NCBI GenBank assembly: GCA_003562555.1
Contig: PWUO01000099.1
Span: 1 to 23,467 of the forward strand
Origin: Dehalococcoidia bacterium
GTDB taxonomy: Bacteria; Chloroflexota; Dehalococcoidia; GIF9; AB-539-J10
Length of the DNA stretch: 23,467 bases
Direction of reading: 5' to 3'
Part shown: positions 1 to 7,714 of the stretch, one piece after another
Numbering within the stretch: the first letter of the stretch is position 1
Layout: every line of letters starts with the position of its first letter
The notes under the pieces: model-generated
What the model saw: only the letters and a program-made list of their open reading frames with translations
Databases searched by the model: none
What the model was told of the DNA's origin: nothing
Made by a program: the position numbers and the translations under genes

Positions 1-1
1 C

Positions 2-889
2 TCGATCTTCGGCACGCATGTGGGGCTCGCGCTCAGCGGCCTGTATCACTTCGGAAACGAAGAACAGCGGCAACGGTTCGTGGTTCCGGCGGCAAAAGGT
101 GAGAAGCTGTGTGCGTACGGCCTGACGGAACGCGAGGCGAGCAGCGACATCTCACGCATGAACACGGTGGCTCGCCGTGAGGGTGATGAATGGGTGCTCA
201 ATGGCGCGAAGTGCTTCATCTCCAATGGAGACAAGGCCGACATCGTGCTTACATTCGCTACCGTCGACAAGGCACTTGGCAGCAAGGGCATCACGGCATT
301 CGTCGTTGAGAAGGGAACGCCGGGCTTCTCCATTGGCAAGATAGAGGACAAGCTTGGTATCAGGGCCGAAAGCGTGGCAGAACTCTATTTCGACGAGGTG
401 CGCATTCCGGTGGCGAACCAGATCGGTGAGGTGGGCAAGGGCATGCGCATCGCGCTGTCGATCCTCGACGAGGGAAGACTTGACGTGTCGGGTCAGGGTG
501 TGGGCGTGGCGTCAGTAGCGCTGGATGCGGCGATTGAGTACGCCAAGCAGCGCCACCAGTTTGGTCAGCCGATTAGTGAGTTCCAGGGGATCCAGTGGAT
601 GCTCGTCGACATGGCCAACGAAGTAGATGCGGCGTGGCTGATGGCCTACCGCGCAGCGCGGATGGCCGACAGCGGCGAGCGGTTTACCAAAGAGGTTGCC
701 CAGGCGAAACTGTTCGCGGCGAACGCGGCCATGGATGTGACGCGCAAGTCGCTGCAGATTCATGGCGGCTACGGCTTCATGAAGGACCTGCCGATCGAGC
801 GATACTACCGCGATGCCAAGATCCTCGAGATATACGAGGGCACCAGCGAAGTACAGCGCCTGGTCATCTCCCGCGCCCTCCTCTCCTGA
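2..889 (+). CDS. Acyl-CoA dehydrogenase, 5'-truncated by the window edge
   Basis: FAD-dependent enzyme that oxidises acyl-CoA thioesters to 2-enoyl-CoA and passes electrons to electron-transfer flavoprotein. The frame is open from the first bases, so the true start lies upstream; about 295 residues are present of the usual 380 or so. Visible family marks are the AYGLTE stretch (first family signature, here in the variant form LTEREASSD), the mid-beta domain, and the C-terminal QIHGGYGF...RDAKILEIYEGTSEVQ region. The Glu of IYEGTSE aligns with the catalytic base of the medium- and short-chain dehydrogenases. The gene ends eight bases before the stop of the convergent adenine deaminase gene, and no terminator is obvious between them. 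Chain-length preference cannot be read from the sequence. No ETF genes are in the window. Confidence 0.93.
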   Translation, partial: SIFGTHVGLALSGLYHFGNEEQRQRFVVPAAKGEKLCAYGLTEREASSDISRMNTVARREGDEWVLNGAKCFISNGDKADIVLTFATVDKALGSKGITAFVVEKGTPGFSIGKIEDKLGIRAESVAELYFDEVRIPVANQIGEVGKGMRIALSILDEGRLDVSGQGVGVASVALDAAIEYAKQRHQFGQPISEFQGIQWMLVDMANEVDAAWLMAYRAARMADSGERFTKEVAQAKLFAANAAMDVTRKSLQIHGGYGFMKDLPIERYYRDAKILEIYEGTSEVQRLVISRALLS

Positions 890-897
890 CAGGGAGG

Positions 898-2658
898 TTA
901 TGCGATGACGCGGAACTGGGTGACGTCAACGACTCCCAGGTCCGTGACACGTAGCTCGGGTATCACTGGCAAGGCTACGAACGAGAGCAAAGAGAATGGA
1001 GCTGGAGGCAGCGTGCCAAGGCTGCGCGCTGCCTCCTCCACGTGTTTCTGACTCTCGAGCACTGTTGCGAGCGGCTCGGGGGACAGCAGACCGGCGATGG
1101 GAAGTGGCAGCGCAGCCTTCACCTCTCCATCCGCGAAAGCAACCAGCCCTCCCCGGTTGCGAACGAGCGCCTCCACGGCGCCGATAATATCGTCGTCCGT
1201 CACTCCAACGCACACCACGTTGTGCGAGTCGTGAGCCACCGAGCTGGCGAGTGCGCCGCGCCGCAGGCCGAAGCCGGACACGAAACCCTTGCCCACATTC
1301 CCAGTTGCGTGGTGGCGCTCGATGACTGCCAGCTTCAGGATGTCCCTCGTCGTGTCGGATACGAAAGAGTTTCCAGAGATCCCCGGTGTATCCATGCGCT
1401 TGCGCGTTACGATCTGCCCCGGCACGAGTTCGATGACCGGAAACTCCCCCGAGGTGCGGGTAACATCGAGTGCGGCCCGTGTCAGCGGTGCGATGTGCAC
1501 GGTATCAGCCAGTTCCAATGGTCCCTCCGGAAGCGTGAAGCGAGGCTTCCCTCCCTGAGCCACCAGGCGTCCTTGATGGAACACAAGGTCAACGTCGAAG
1601 CGGTGCAGGTCTCGGACGGTGATGAGGTGTGCGACCTTCCCGGGGGAGATGCAGCCGCGATCATGCAGGCGGAAGTACCGTGCAGGATTGATGGTGGCGA
1701 GCTGCAGCGCGCGTACAGGTTCAAGCCCGAGGGAGATAGCCCGCCGTACGACGTGATCAAGATCGCCTTCGTGTACCAGGTCGGCGGCACTCCTGTCGTC
1801 CACCACGAACATGCATCGTCCCTGTGTGTCATACGCTACTGCTGGCAGCAACGTCTCGAGGTTCTTCTCCGATGAGCCCTCACGTATCATGAGGTGCATG
1901 CCCTTGTGCAGCTTCTCAAGCGCCTCTTCAAGCGTCGTGCACTCGTGATCCGACATTATCCCGGCCGCCAGATAGGCGTTAAGGTCGTTTCCTCGCAGGC
2001 CCGGTGCGTGGCCGTCGATCGGCAGGCCATCGGCCGCATCCAGCTTCTCAAGTACATCAGGGAGGCCCGCAAGCACGCCCGGGTAATTCATCATCTCCCC
2101 GAGCCCGATGACGTCGGGCTTCGTAAGCAGGTCGCCGATCTCGGCCGGGCCGATCATGGAGCCGGACGATTCCAGCGGAGAGGCGGGAACACAGGATGGC
2201 GCCATGAATCGCATATCCAGCGGTAGCCTGTGACTCCATCGCATGCAGAATGCGATGCCCTCGATGCCACATACGTTGGCGATTTCATGCAGATCGGTGA
2301 TCAGTGTAAGCGTTCCACGCGGCACTACCGCTTCGGCGTAGCGGGCCGGATGCAGCATCGAGCTCTCGATGTGCGTGTGTCCGTCGATCAGCGCGGGCAT
2401 GAGGTACGCGCCCTCGAGGTCGATAGTCTCGAGGGCAGCATCGTAACGGCCTACACCGGCGATGACGCCGCCATGAAGTGCGACATCCCCCTCGCGTATC
2501 GTCCCGGTCAGTGTGTTAACGACCTGTGCATTGCGCAGCACCAGGTCCGCAGGCGCCTGTCCTCGAGCAACGCGTATCAGATCAGCCCTGGTCGTGATGT
2601 GCCTCCAATGCGTAGATGTCCGGCAGATAACGGAACCTGTTGTCGAAATCCAGTCCAT
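898..2658 (-). CDS. ade: Adenine deaminase
   Basis: Metal-dependent amidohydrolase of the bacterial Ade family, converting adenine to hypoxanthine and ammonia. The metal-binding motif DGHTHIESSML follows a typical amidohydrolase N-terminal sandwich (ADLVLRNAQVVNTLTG). Later family regions (LITDLHEIANVCG, IDGHAPGLRG, GIMSDHECTTLEEA, SVAHDSHNVVCVG) are all present, so the protein is full length. The start is uncertain. Homology begins near position 2590 (LIRVARGQAPADL), yet the only upstream in-frame ATG and TTG codons (2658, 2670) lie deep inside hpt and have no ribosome binding site. A good GGAGG sits at the end of hpt, 6 bases before an in-frame ACG and slightly farther from a CTG, so a rare start codon near 2590-2600 is possible. 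Last gene of the probable nrdR-nrdJ-hpt operon; its product feeds the HPRT encoded just upstream. Confidence 0.95.
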   Translation of the reverse strand: MDWISTTGSVICRTSTHWRHITTRADLIRVARGQAPADLVLRNAQVVNTLTGTIREGDVALHGGVIAGVGRYDAALETIDLEGAYLMPALIDGHTHIESSMLHPARYAEAVVPRGTLTLITDLHEIANVCGIEGIAFCMRWSHRLPLDMRFMAPSCVPASPLESSGSMIGPAEIGDLLTKPDVIGLGEMMNYPGVLAGLPDVLEKLDAADGLPIDGHAPGLRGNDLNAYLAAGIMSDHECTTLEEALEKLHKGMHLMIREGSSEKNLETLLPAVAYDTQGRCMFVVDDRSAADLVHEGDLDHVVRRAISLGLEPVRALQLATINPARYFRLHDRGCISPGKVAHLITVRDLHRFDVDLVFHQGRLVAQGGKPRFTLPEGPLELADTVHIAPLTRAALDVTRTSGEFPVIELVPGQIVTRKRMDTPGISGNSFVSDTTRDILKLAVIERHHATGNVGKGFVSGFGLRRGALASSVAHDSHNVVCVGVTDDDIIGAVEALVRNRGGLVAFADGEVKAALPLPIAGLLSPEPLATVLESQKHVEEAARSLGTLPPAPFSLLSFVALPVIPELRVTDLGVVDVTQFRVIA

Positions 2659-3133
2659 AACCCACGACAAACTGGTCCGGGACAGTGAATCCCAGGTAGT
2701 CGATGGTCACGTCCTGCTCGCGCCTGGACGGTTTGTCGGCCAGCGCACACAGGCGAACGCTGCGCGCACCTCTGGCCTTCAGGTGGTCAGCTAGGTAACA
2801 CAGTGTATGGCCAGTGTCCACGATATCCTCTATTACGAGGACATCCTTGCCGCTCACGTCCGTGGTGATGTCCTGGTGCATGGTTATCGTGCGGGAACTG
2901 TTGGTGCCGCTGCCGTAGCTTGATACCGTCACGAAGTCGATCTCCAGAGGGACGTCGATCTGGCGGACGAGGTCGGCCATGAAGATGAAGGCGCCCTTCA
3001 GCACGCCCACGGCAACGAGGTGTTTCTCACGATAGTCGTCGCTTATCTGCGCAGCGAGCCGTGAGACGGTTTCTTCGATAACCCTGCGTGACACCAGTAG
3101 GCTGAGTGGAAGGGTGGTATCCTCCTCATTCAA
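2582..3133 (-). CDS. hpt: Hypoxanthine phosphoribosyltransferase
   Basis: Purine-salvage enzyme that joins hypoxanthine (often guanine) to PRPP to give IMP or GMP in the cytoplasm. The 183-residue length is normal. The PRPP-binding motif is DVLVIEDIVDTGHTL (residues 97-111), with the acidic pair and the catalytic-base Asp present. VGVLKGAFIFMADL (42-55) supplies the PPi loop, SSYGSGT (71-77) is the flexible loop, and DFVTVSSYG and VPDQFVVGYGLDFD are typical of bacterial HPRTs. The start is TTG overlapping the TGA of the upstream fusion gene in a TTGA junction, with a GGAGGAGAAGG ribosome binding site in the upstream coding tail. This points to translational coupling. The neighbouring ade gene produces its substrate. 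It stands beside a second, fused copy of the same domain. Confidence 0.96.
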   Translation of the reverse strand: MNEEDTTLPLSLLVSRRVIEETVSRLAAQISDDYREKHLVAVGVLKGAFIFMADLVRQIDVPLEIDFVTVSSYGSGTNSSRTITMHQDITTDVSGKDVLVIEDIVDTGHTLCYLADHLKARGARSVRLCALADKPSRREQDVTIDYLGFTVPDQFVVGYGLDFDNRFRYLPDIYALEAHHDQG

Positions 3134-4560
3134 TCGCCCTTCTCCTCCTGCAACGTGCCGATGAACGGCAGATTGCGGTACTCGCCATGGTAATCGAGTC
3201 CATAGCCCACGACGAACTCATCTGCGATTTCAAAACCCACGTAGTCCAGCTTCACGTTAGCCAAGCGCCGCTGCTTTCTGTCGAGAAGCGAACACACGCG
3301 AAGACTTGCCGGGCGGTGAGATTCCAGATGCGTCAGCAGATAATTCAGTGTCATCCCGGTGTCCACGATGTCCTCCACCATGAGCACATGCTTTCCGGCG
3401 ATGGAGCAGTCGAGGTCCCTGGTGATCTTGACGATATCGCCATCACCGCCGTAATGCGAGATGTCCATGTAGTCTGTCTTCACGGGCAGTGAGATCTGTT
3501 GCATCAGATCCGACATGAAACACATCACACCCTTGAGGACACCTATCATGACGATACGTTGCCCTACATAATCCTTGGAAATGCGCCTCGCCAGCGACCG
3601 CACTTTCCGCTTAATCTGCGTCTGACTGAATAGTACACGGCCAACACCCGCAACCTTGGCTTCGCCCAGTGGCCCGTATCCGTACTTGGCCAGAAGTCGT
3701 GCGAAGTCCTTTCGTGTAAGCAGCCGGACATTGATGTCCGGGTACATTTCACGTAGCTTGCGCACTTTCCGGTTCTTCGAGGTGATGAGGTCCTGCTTCA
3801 TCGTGGTCAATTCCACATACATATCCAGCTCGGGCAGGTAGAAGTCCGGGGTGAACATCTGGGAGATGCCGTCGCCATTCCACGCAAGGGGGAACGAGCG
3901 GGGTTCGTACAGCCACTCTATCTGGTAGAAGTCCAGCAGGTGGGCGAACTCAGCCTCGCTCTCATGTGCGAACTCCGTGGGCTTGAGAGGGGTCGAAGGT
4001 ACATGTGCAGGCAGCACCTGTCTGGGCGCCTTCGCGCAATTGCGCTTCACGCGTTCCTTGAACTGCGAAAGCTCGGCTTTGTCCAGGACTACCGCGCACA
4101 GGTTGCCGATCGCCCTGAGAAACTCCTGATCCAGGTCCGAGAGTGAGCGCTCCTGCCTTGAGTACACACGCACCTGTCCGATTACGTCGGATCCACGTAT
4201 GATCGGGGAGGCGATGATGGTAACGACGTGCTGGGATTCCGCAACCTCTGGGTGCTGCACCCGTTCGTCCGATGGCGCGTGTGAGACGATTGCGATTTCG
4301 CCTTCGAGTACTTCGGGCAGGCTCTTCCGTGCATCCAGAGGGCCCTTCCGCAGATAGAGGTCGCTCAATCCGAATGACCCCACAGTCGTGAGGTACTCGT
4401 TCTTGGGATTGAGGAGCAGTACCCTGCATCCGGTCATGCCCATCGACTTGGCGATGACCTTGGCGATTGCATTGCAGGTTCGGCGCAGAGTGAGGCCAGA
4501 ATTGGATAGTGCCGTTGCCTGCTGCAGTCCCAAGTAGTAGTGACCTTTGGATGTGGTCAC
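3130..4560 (-). CDS. GAF domain / PD-(D/E)XK-nuclease-like / phosphoribosyltransferase fusion protein
   Basis: A 476-residue protein in which three parts can be told apart. Residues about 15-165 look like a GAF small-molecule sensor domain (ITRRTC-like helix, CRVLLLNPKNEYL, IIASPIIRGSDVIGQVRVYS, DLDQEFLRAIGNLCAVVLD). Residues about 196-290 resemble a PD-(D/E)XK nuclease fold: FTPDFYLPE with D239, then YVELTTMK with E250 and K255, then KVRKLREMYPDINVRLL. Residues about 305-476 are a complete HPRT-type phosphoribosyltransferase with VLKG (341-344), the PRPP motif HVLMVEDIVDTGMTL (391-405) and DEFVVGYGLDY. The start is GTG, chosen for the GAGGAGA eight bases upstream. It lies 26 bases after nrdJ and overlaps hpt by four bases. 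The function of the fusion is unknown. It may be a regulated salvage enzyme, or a PRPP- or purine-responsive regulator. The nuclease-like assignment is weak, because the canonical ExK is ELT here. Confidence 0.85.
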   Translation of the reverse strand: MTTSKGHYYLGLQQATALSNSGLTLRRTCNAIAKVIAKSMGMTGCRVLLLNPKNEYLTTVGSFGLSDLYLRKGPLDARKSLPEVLEGEIAIVSHAPSDERVQHPEVAESQHVVTIIASPIIRGSDVIGQVRVYSRQERSLSDLDQEFLRAIGNLCAVVLDKAELSQFKERVKRNCAKAPRQVLPAHVPSTPLKPTEFAHESEAEFAHLLDFYQIEWLYEPRSFPLAWNGDGISQMFTPDFYLPELDMYVELTTMKQDLITSKNRKVRKLREMYPDINVRLLTRKDFARLLAKYGYGPLGEAKVAGVGRVLFSQTQIKRKVRSLARRISKDYVGQRIVMIGVLKGVMCFMSDLMQQISLPVKTDYMDISHYGGDGDIVKITRDLDCSIAGKHVLMVEDIVDTGMTLNYLLTHLESHRPASLRVCSLLDRKQRRLANVKLDYVGFEIADEFVVGYGLDYHGEYRNLPFIGTLQEEKGD

Positions 4561-4586
4561 GCCTGCGTTCTCCTCATCGCACTAGC

Positions 4587-7067
4587 CTAAGAGCATTTCG
4601 TGTACCCGCACGTGATGCAGATGCTGCACCCCTCCTGGTGAATGAGCCCACCCCCACACTCGGGGCACTGACTGACGGGTCCGACGTCGCGAATCGCGTG
4701 GGCCGTGCCATCCTCATGCGGCACGTACTTTTCCAGTACACCGGCGATTGCGTCGGCGCATGACATCACGGATTTCCCCTCCTCCCAGGCGATAGAGGGA
4801 CACCTGATGCCTCGCAGGTTCTTCGCGATGGAAGCGAGGTCCAGGCCGCATCTTAATGCATTAGAGATGAGACGGCTCGTTGCCTCGAGTTGCGCGGCAG
4901 CGCATCCACCCGCCTTGCCCAGCGTGGCGAACGCCTCGCACACTCCTGTGTCGTCGAAGTTGATAGTCACATACATGTTGCCGCACCCGGTGTTGACGCG
5001 TTCGGTGACACCACGGGTCACTTTAGGACGCGGACGGGGCACCAGAGACGGCTTCTCTGCCGCTTTCGTACCGCCGGTGCTCAGCACCTGGTCGCTGCGG
5101 CTGCCATCGCGGTAGATCGTGATGCCCTTCAAGCCCTGCTCAAAGGCCTGAAGGTAGACGTTGGCCACGTCCTCGCGGGTTGCACTACCCGGAAAATTCA
5201 CCGTCTTCGATACCGCGCTGTCGGTGTGCCTCTGGAAGGCTGCCTGCATCCTCACGTGCCACTCGGGAGAGATGTCGTACGCGCAGACGAACTTCTTCTT
5301 GACGTCCGCCGGAACGTCTGGCATATCCTGCAGGCGTGTGCCATGCGCGAGTGCGCGCATCAGTTGCTCGGAGTAGAACCCTCGCTCGCGAGCCTCCTCC
5401 TCGAAATAGGGGTTGACCTCAAGAAAGTCCTCACGGTCGAGGATGCGCCTCACGTAGGTGAGTGCGAAAATGGGCTCAATGCCGCTGGAGCAGTTGGCAA
5501 GGATGCTCAGGCTTCCGGTCGGTGCGATGGTGGTACGGGACGCGTTGCGGTACGCGGTACGTCCGTTCGTATCGTAGATGCTGCCCGCAAATGCAGCGAA
5601 CGCACCTCGTTGCAGCGCCAACCCGGCAGATGCCTCATCGGCCTTCTCAGAGATGAAACCCATCACAGCCTCCGCCGCATCAAGCGCCTCCTCGCTGTTG
5701 TACGGTATGCCCAGTTGCAGGAGCATGTCCGCGAAGCCCATGACACCGAGACCTATCTTCCTCGTCGCCAGCGTTCTCTCCCGAATTTCCGGAAGTGGAA
5801 ACTCGTTAACCTCGATGACATCATCGAGGAAGCGCACCGCAAGCTGCACGATTTCGCCAAGTCGGTCGTAATCGATGCACGGCGGCGATGCAGAATGATC
5901 GACCATTCGGGCAAGGTTGATCGACCCCAGGTTGCAGGATTCGTAGGGCAGGAGGGGCTGTTCGCCACACGGATTGGTGCTCTCGATACGTCCAAGCTGA
6001 GGCGTGGGATTATGACGATTGATCTCATCGAGGAAGACGATGCCTGGATCTCCGGTCATCCATGCCATCTCGACGATCTGGTTGAACACGTCCCTGGCCC
6101 GAACGCGGTCGACGACCTCTCCCGTGCGTGGGCTGCGCAGGCAGAACTCGGTGTCAGCGCTTACCGCGTGCATGAATTCGTCAGTCACGCCCACCGATAG
6201 ATTGAAATTCGTCAGTACTCCTGGCTCCTGCTTGGCCGAAATGAAGCGCCGGATATCAGGATGGGAGACGTTGAGGATGGCCATGTTGGCCCCTCTTCTC
6301 ATGCCACCCTGCTTGATGACATCGGTCGTCTTATCGAACACTTGCATGAAGGAGAGCGGGCCGCTTGCGACCCCGCCCGTGCTCCCCACGCGATCCTGTT
6401 GCGGCCTGAGGTGCGAGAAAGAGAACCCGGTCCCGCCGCCGCTCTTATGAATGAGCGCGGTATGCTTCACCGCGTCGAAGATGGACTCCATGGAGTCCTC
6501 GACGGGGATGACGAAGCAGGCTGAGAGCTGTCCCAGTTCACGGCCCGCGTTCATCAGCGTGGGGGAATTGGGCAGATATTCGAGGCGCGCCATCGCCTGG
6601 TAGAAACGCTCCTCCCAAGGCTTGGGGTCCGACGAGGGGTCGAAGATGATCTCGGCCCTGGCGACGTGTTGGGCGACGCGTCGCAGTAGTTGCTCGGGCG
6701 TCTCTTCCGGTGTCCCGTCCGGGCCCTTGGCGAGATATCTGCGCTCGAGCACGGTCATCGCGTTACGGGTCAAGATCAGGCCCGTCGTCACCTCGACGTG
6801 CTGCTCGGCAGGAATCACTCTGAGTGGCTTGTCGGGTGTGTGTGCACGGGAACCGATTTGTGCTGACGTCCGTTCCTTTGTGGTCACGAAACTTTCCATG
6901 CCGGGTAAGGGACGGGCTGCCCCTAGTCTCTCACTGACCTTCTCGGTGAGCTGCTCCAGCATCTCGCGGTCGGTCACGCCGAGTGTCTCCGCTGCTGAGA
7001 AGACCGCCTTGGCAACCGTGTCGGTGGTGACTGGAGCCTTCTCGCCCTTCGTGGTGCGACGTGCCAT
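4587..7067 (-). CDS. nrdJ: Adenosylcobalamin-dependent (class II) ribonucleotide reductase
   Basis: Reduces ribonucleotides to deoxyribonucleotides using a thiyl radical generated from vitamin B12 coenzyme, with no oxygen needed. 826 residues from the ATG at 7067, which has GAGAGGG just upstream; an in-frame GTG six codons earlier is less likely. The active-site set is visible: C184 in LSACFVIP, the N365-P-C367-G-E369 motif, C378 in ESCNLGSINL, and PTGSLSILANCSSGIEP. HKSGGGTGFSFSHLRP is the substrate-site loop. The C-terminal part holds a TSCPD-type domain (NTGCGNMYVTINFDDTG) and ends in a Cys-rich ribbon (CPECGGGLIHQEGCSICITC) that probably carries the redox-relay cysteines. The N-terminal 50 residues resemble a worn ATP-cone. 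It lies 20 bases after nrdR, whose product represses RNR operons. Confidence 0.97.
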   Translation of the reverse strand: MARRTTKGEKAPVTTDTVAKAVFSAAETLGVTDREMLEQLTEKVSERLGAARPLPGMESFVTTKERTSAQIGSRAHTPDKPLRVIPAEQHVEVTTGLILTRNAMTVLERRYLAKGPDGTPEETPEQLLRRVAQHVARAEIIFDPSSDPKPWEERFYQAMARLEYLPNSPTLMNAGRELGQLSACFVIPVEDSMESIFDAVKHTALIHKSGGGTGFSFSHLRPQQDRVGSTGGVASGPLSFMQVFDKTTDVIKQGGMRRGANMAILNVSHPDIRRFISAKQEPGVLTNFNLSVGVTDEFMHAVSADTEFCLRSPRTGEVVDRVRARDVFNQIVEMAWMTGDPGIVFLDEINRHNPTPQLGRIESTNPCGEQPLLPYESCNLGSINLARMVDHSASPPCIDYDRLGEIVQLAVRFLDDVIEVNEFPLPEIRERTLATRKIGLGVMGFADMLLQLGIPYNSEEALDAAEAVMGFISEKADEASAGLALQRGAFAAFAGSIYDTNGRTAYRNASRTTIAPTGSLSILANCSSGIEPIFALTYVRRILDREDFLEVNPYFEEEARERGFYSEQLMRALAHGTRLQDMPDVPADVKKKFVCAYDISPEWHVRMQAAFQRHTDSAVSKTVNFPGSATREDVANVYLQAFEQGLKGITIYRDGSRSDQVLSTGGTKAAEKPSLVPRPRPKVTRGVTERVNTGCGNMYVTINFDDTGVCEAFATLGKAGGCAAAQLEATSRLISNALRCGLDLASIAKNLRGIRCPSIAWEEGKSVMSCADAIAGVLEKYVPHEDGTAHAIRDVGPVSQCPECGGGLIHQEGCSICITCGYTKCS

Positions 7068-7087
7068 GTGATCCCTCTCCCCCAAAG

Positions 7088-7582
7088 TCAGTTCGATGTG
7101 TCGTTCGTACTGTTAGTGGACGCGCCCGTTGTCTGAAGTCCTGCCGAGAGGCTTTCAAGCGCATCCTTTAGCGCACTGATGTCGGTGAAGTCCCTGTAGA
7201 CACTTGCGAAACGGATGTAGGCGATATGGTCAAGTCTCTCCAGCCCCTCCATCACAAGGTCGCCCAGCGTGGTGCTGGGTATTTCGGCTCTGCCCAGCTC
7301 GTGGATTTGCTCCTCAATGCCGGTAATGAATTTCTCAACAGATCCGGTGGGAAGAGGGCGCTTCTCACATGCCTTGCGGATGCCGTTGGCGAGCTTCTCC
7401 CTGTCGTATGCCTCTCGGCGGCCATCCTTCTTCACGACGAAGAGGGCGTGGTTCTGTACACGCTCTGATGTGGTGAAGCGTGCCCCGCACTCGGAGCAGA
7501 CCCGCCGCCGCCTCACCTCTTCCTCAAGGCCACGAGAGTCAATGACTCGCGACTCAAGTGCACCGCAGAATGGGCATTTCAC
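7088..7582 (-). CDS. nrdR: Transcriptional repressor NrdR
   Basis: Nucleotide-sensing repressor of ribonucleotide reductase genes. 164 residues. An N-terminal zinc ribbon has cysteines at 3, 6, 29 and 32 (MKCPFCG, RRVCSECGARFTT). It is followed by an ATP-cone (VVKKDGRREAYDREKLANGIRKACEKRP, about 49-76, continuing to about residue 139) that binds ATP/dATP. The start ATG is the only one that keeps the first zinc Cys pair. It is the first gene of the minus-strand nucleotide operon, immediately upstream of nrdJ, the expected target. An NrdR box in its own promoter indicates autoregulation. The C-terminal 20 residues (TTGASTNSTNDTSN) are low complexity and probably disordered. Confidence 0.97.
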   Translation of the reverse strand: MKCPFCGALESRVIDSRGLEEEVRRRRVCSECGARFTTSERVQNHALFVVKKDGRREAYDREKLANGIRKACEKRPLPTGSVEKFITGIEEQIHELGRAEIPSTTLGDLVMEGLERLDHIAYIRFASVYRDFTDISALKDALESLSAGLQTTGASTNSTNDTSN

Positions 7583-7613
7583 ACTGCAACCCCACTTCTT
7601 GTGGTCTTAGGTT

Positions 7614-7642
7614 ATTGTAGCACCATATATAGTGGGTCACAA
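7614..7642 (-). promoter_or_regulatory. Promoter of the nrdR-nrdJ operon
   Basis: On the minus strand TTGTGA (7642-7637) and TACAAT (7619-7614) are separated by exactly 17 bases, a good sigma70-type pair. The NrdR box fills the spacer. The leader to the nrdR ATG is about 25 bases. Confidence 0.6.
7620..7635 (-). promoter_or_regulatory. NrdR box
   Basis: The palindrome caccatatatagtg (7621-7634) matches the known NrdR-box pattern (acaCwATATaTwGtgt) with one imperfect position. It lies between the -35 and -10 of the nrdR promoter, where binding would block RNA polymerase. NrdR boxes normally come in pairs. The only second candidate I see is a poor one around 7650-7664. Confidence 0.75.
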
Positions 7643-7674
7643 GGGGCACGCCATCTATGTTCTCAGTGGAAAGA

Positions 7675-7702
7675 GAGTGGGTGGCCCGAGGGCCACCCAC
7701 TC
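7675..7702 (-). terminator. Terminator hairpin after ftsZ
   Basis: A perfect 12-bp inverted repeat, gagtgggtggcc and its complement, around a 4-base loop. It lies 12 bases beyond the ftsZ stop codon. On the minus strand it is followed by TCTTTCC, a weak pyrimidine tract rather than a full T run. It separates the division operon from the nrdR promoter. Confidence 0.8.
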
Positions 7703-7714
7703 GTGACGTCGGGA

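Noticed and set aside
1042..1875. Open frame of 277 codons on the plus strand, opposite ade
   Set aside because: Antisense shadow; ade is well conserved over the same bases.
3130..4560. Possibility that the fusion is a broken or frameshifted gene
   Set aside because: The frame is open throughout, all phosphoribosyltransferase motifs are intact, it has its own ribosome binding site, and its end is coupled to hpt.
4890..6200. Long open frame of 436 codons on the plus strand, opposite nrdJ
   Set aside because: It is antisense to a fully conserved ribonucleotide reductase, has no ribosome binding site and no recognisable protein family. Long antisense frames are expected in GC-rich genes.
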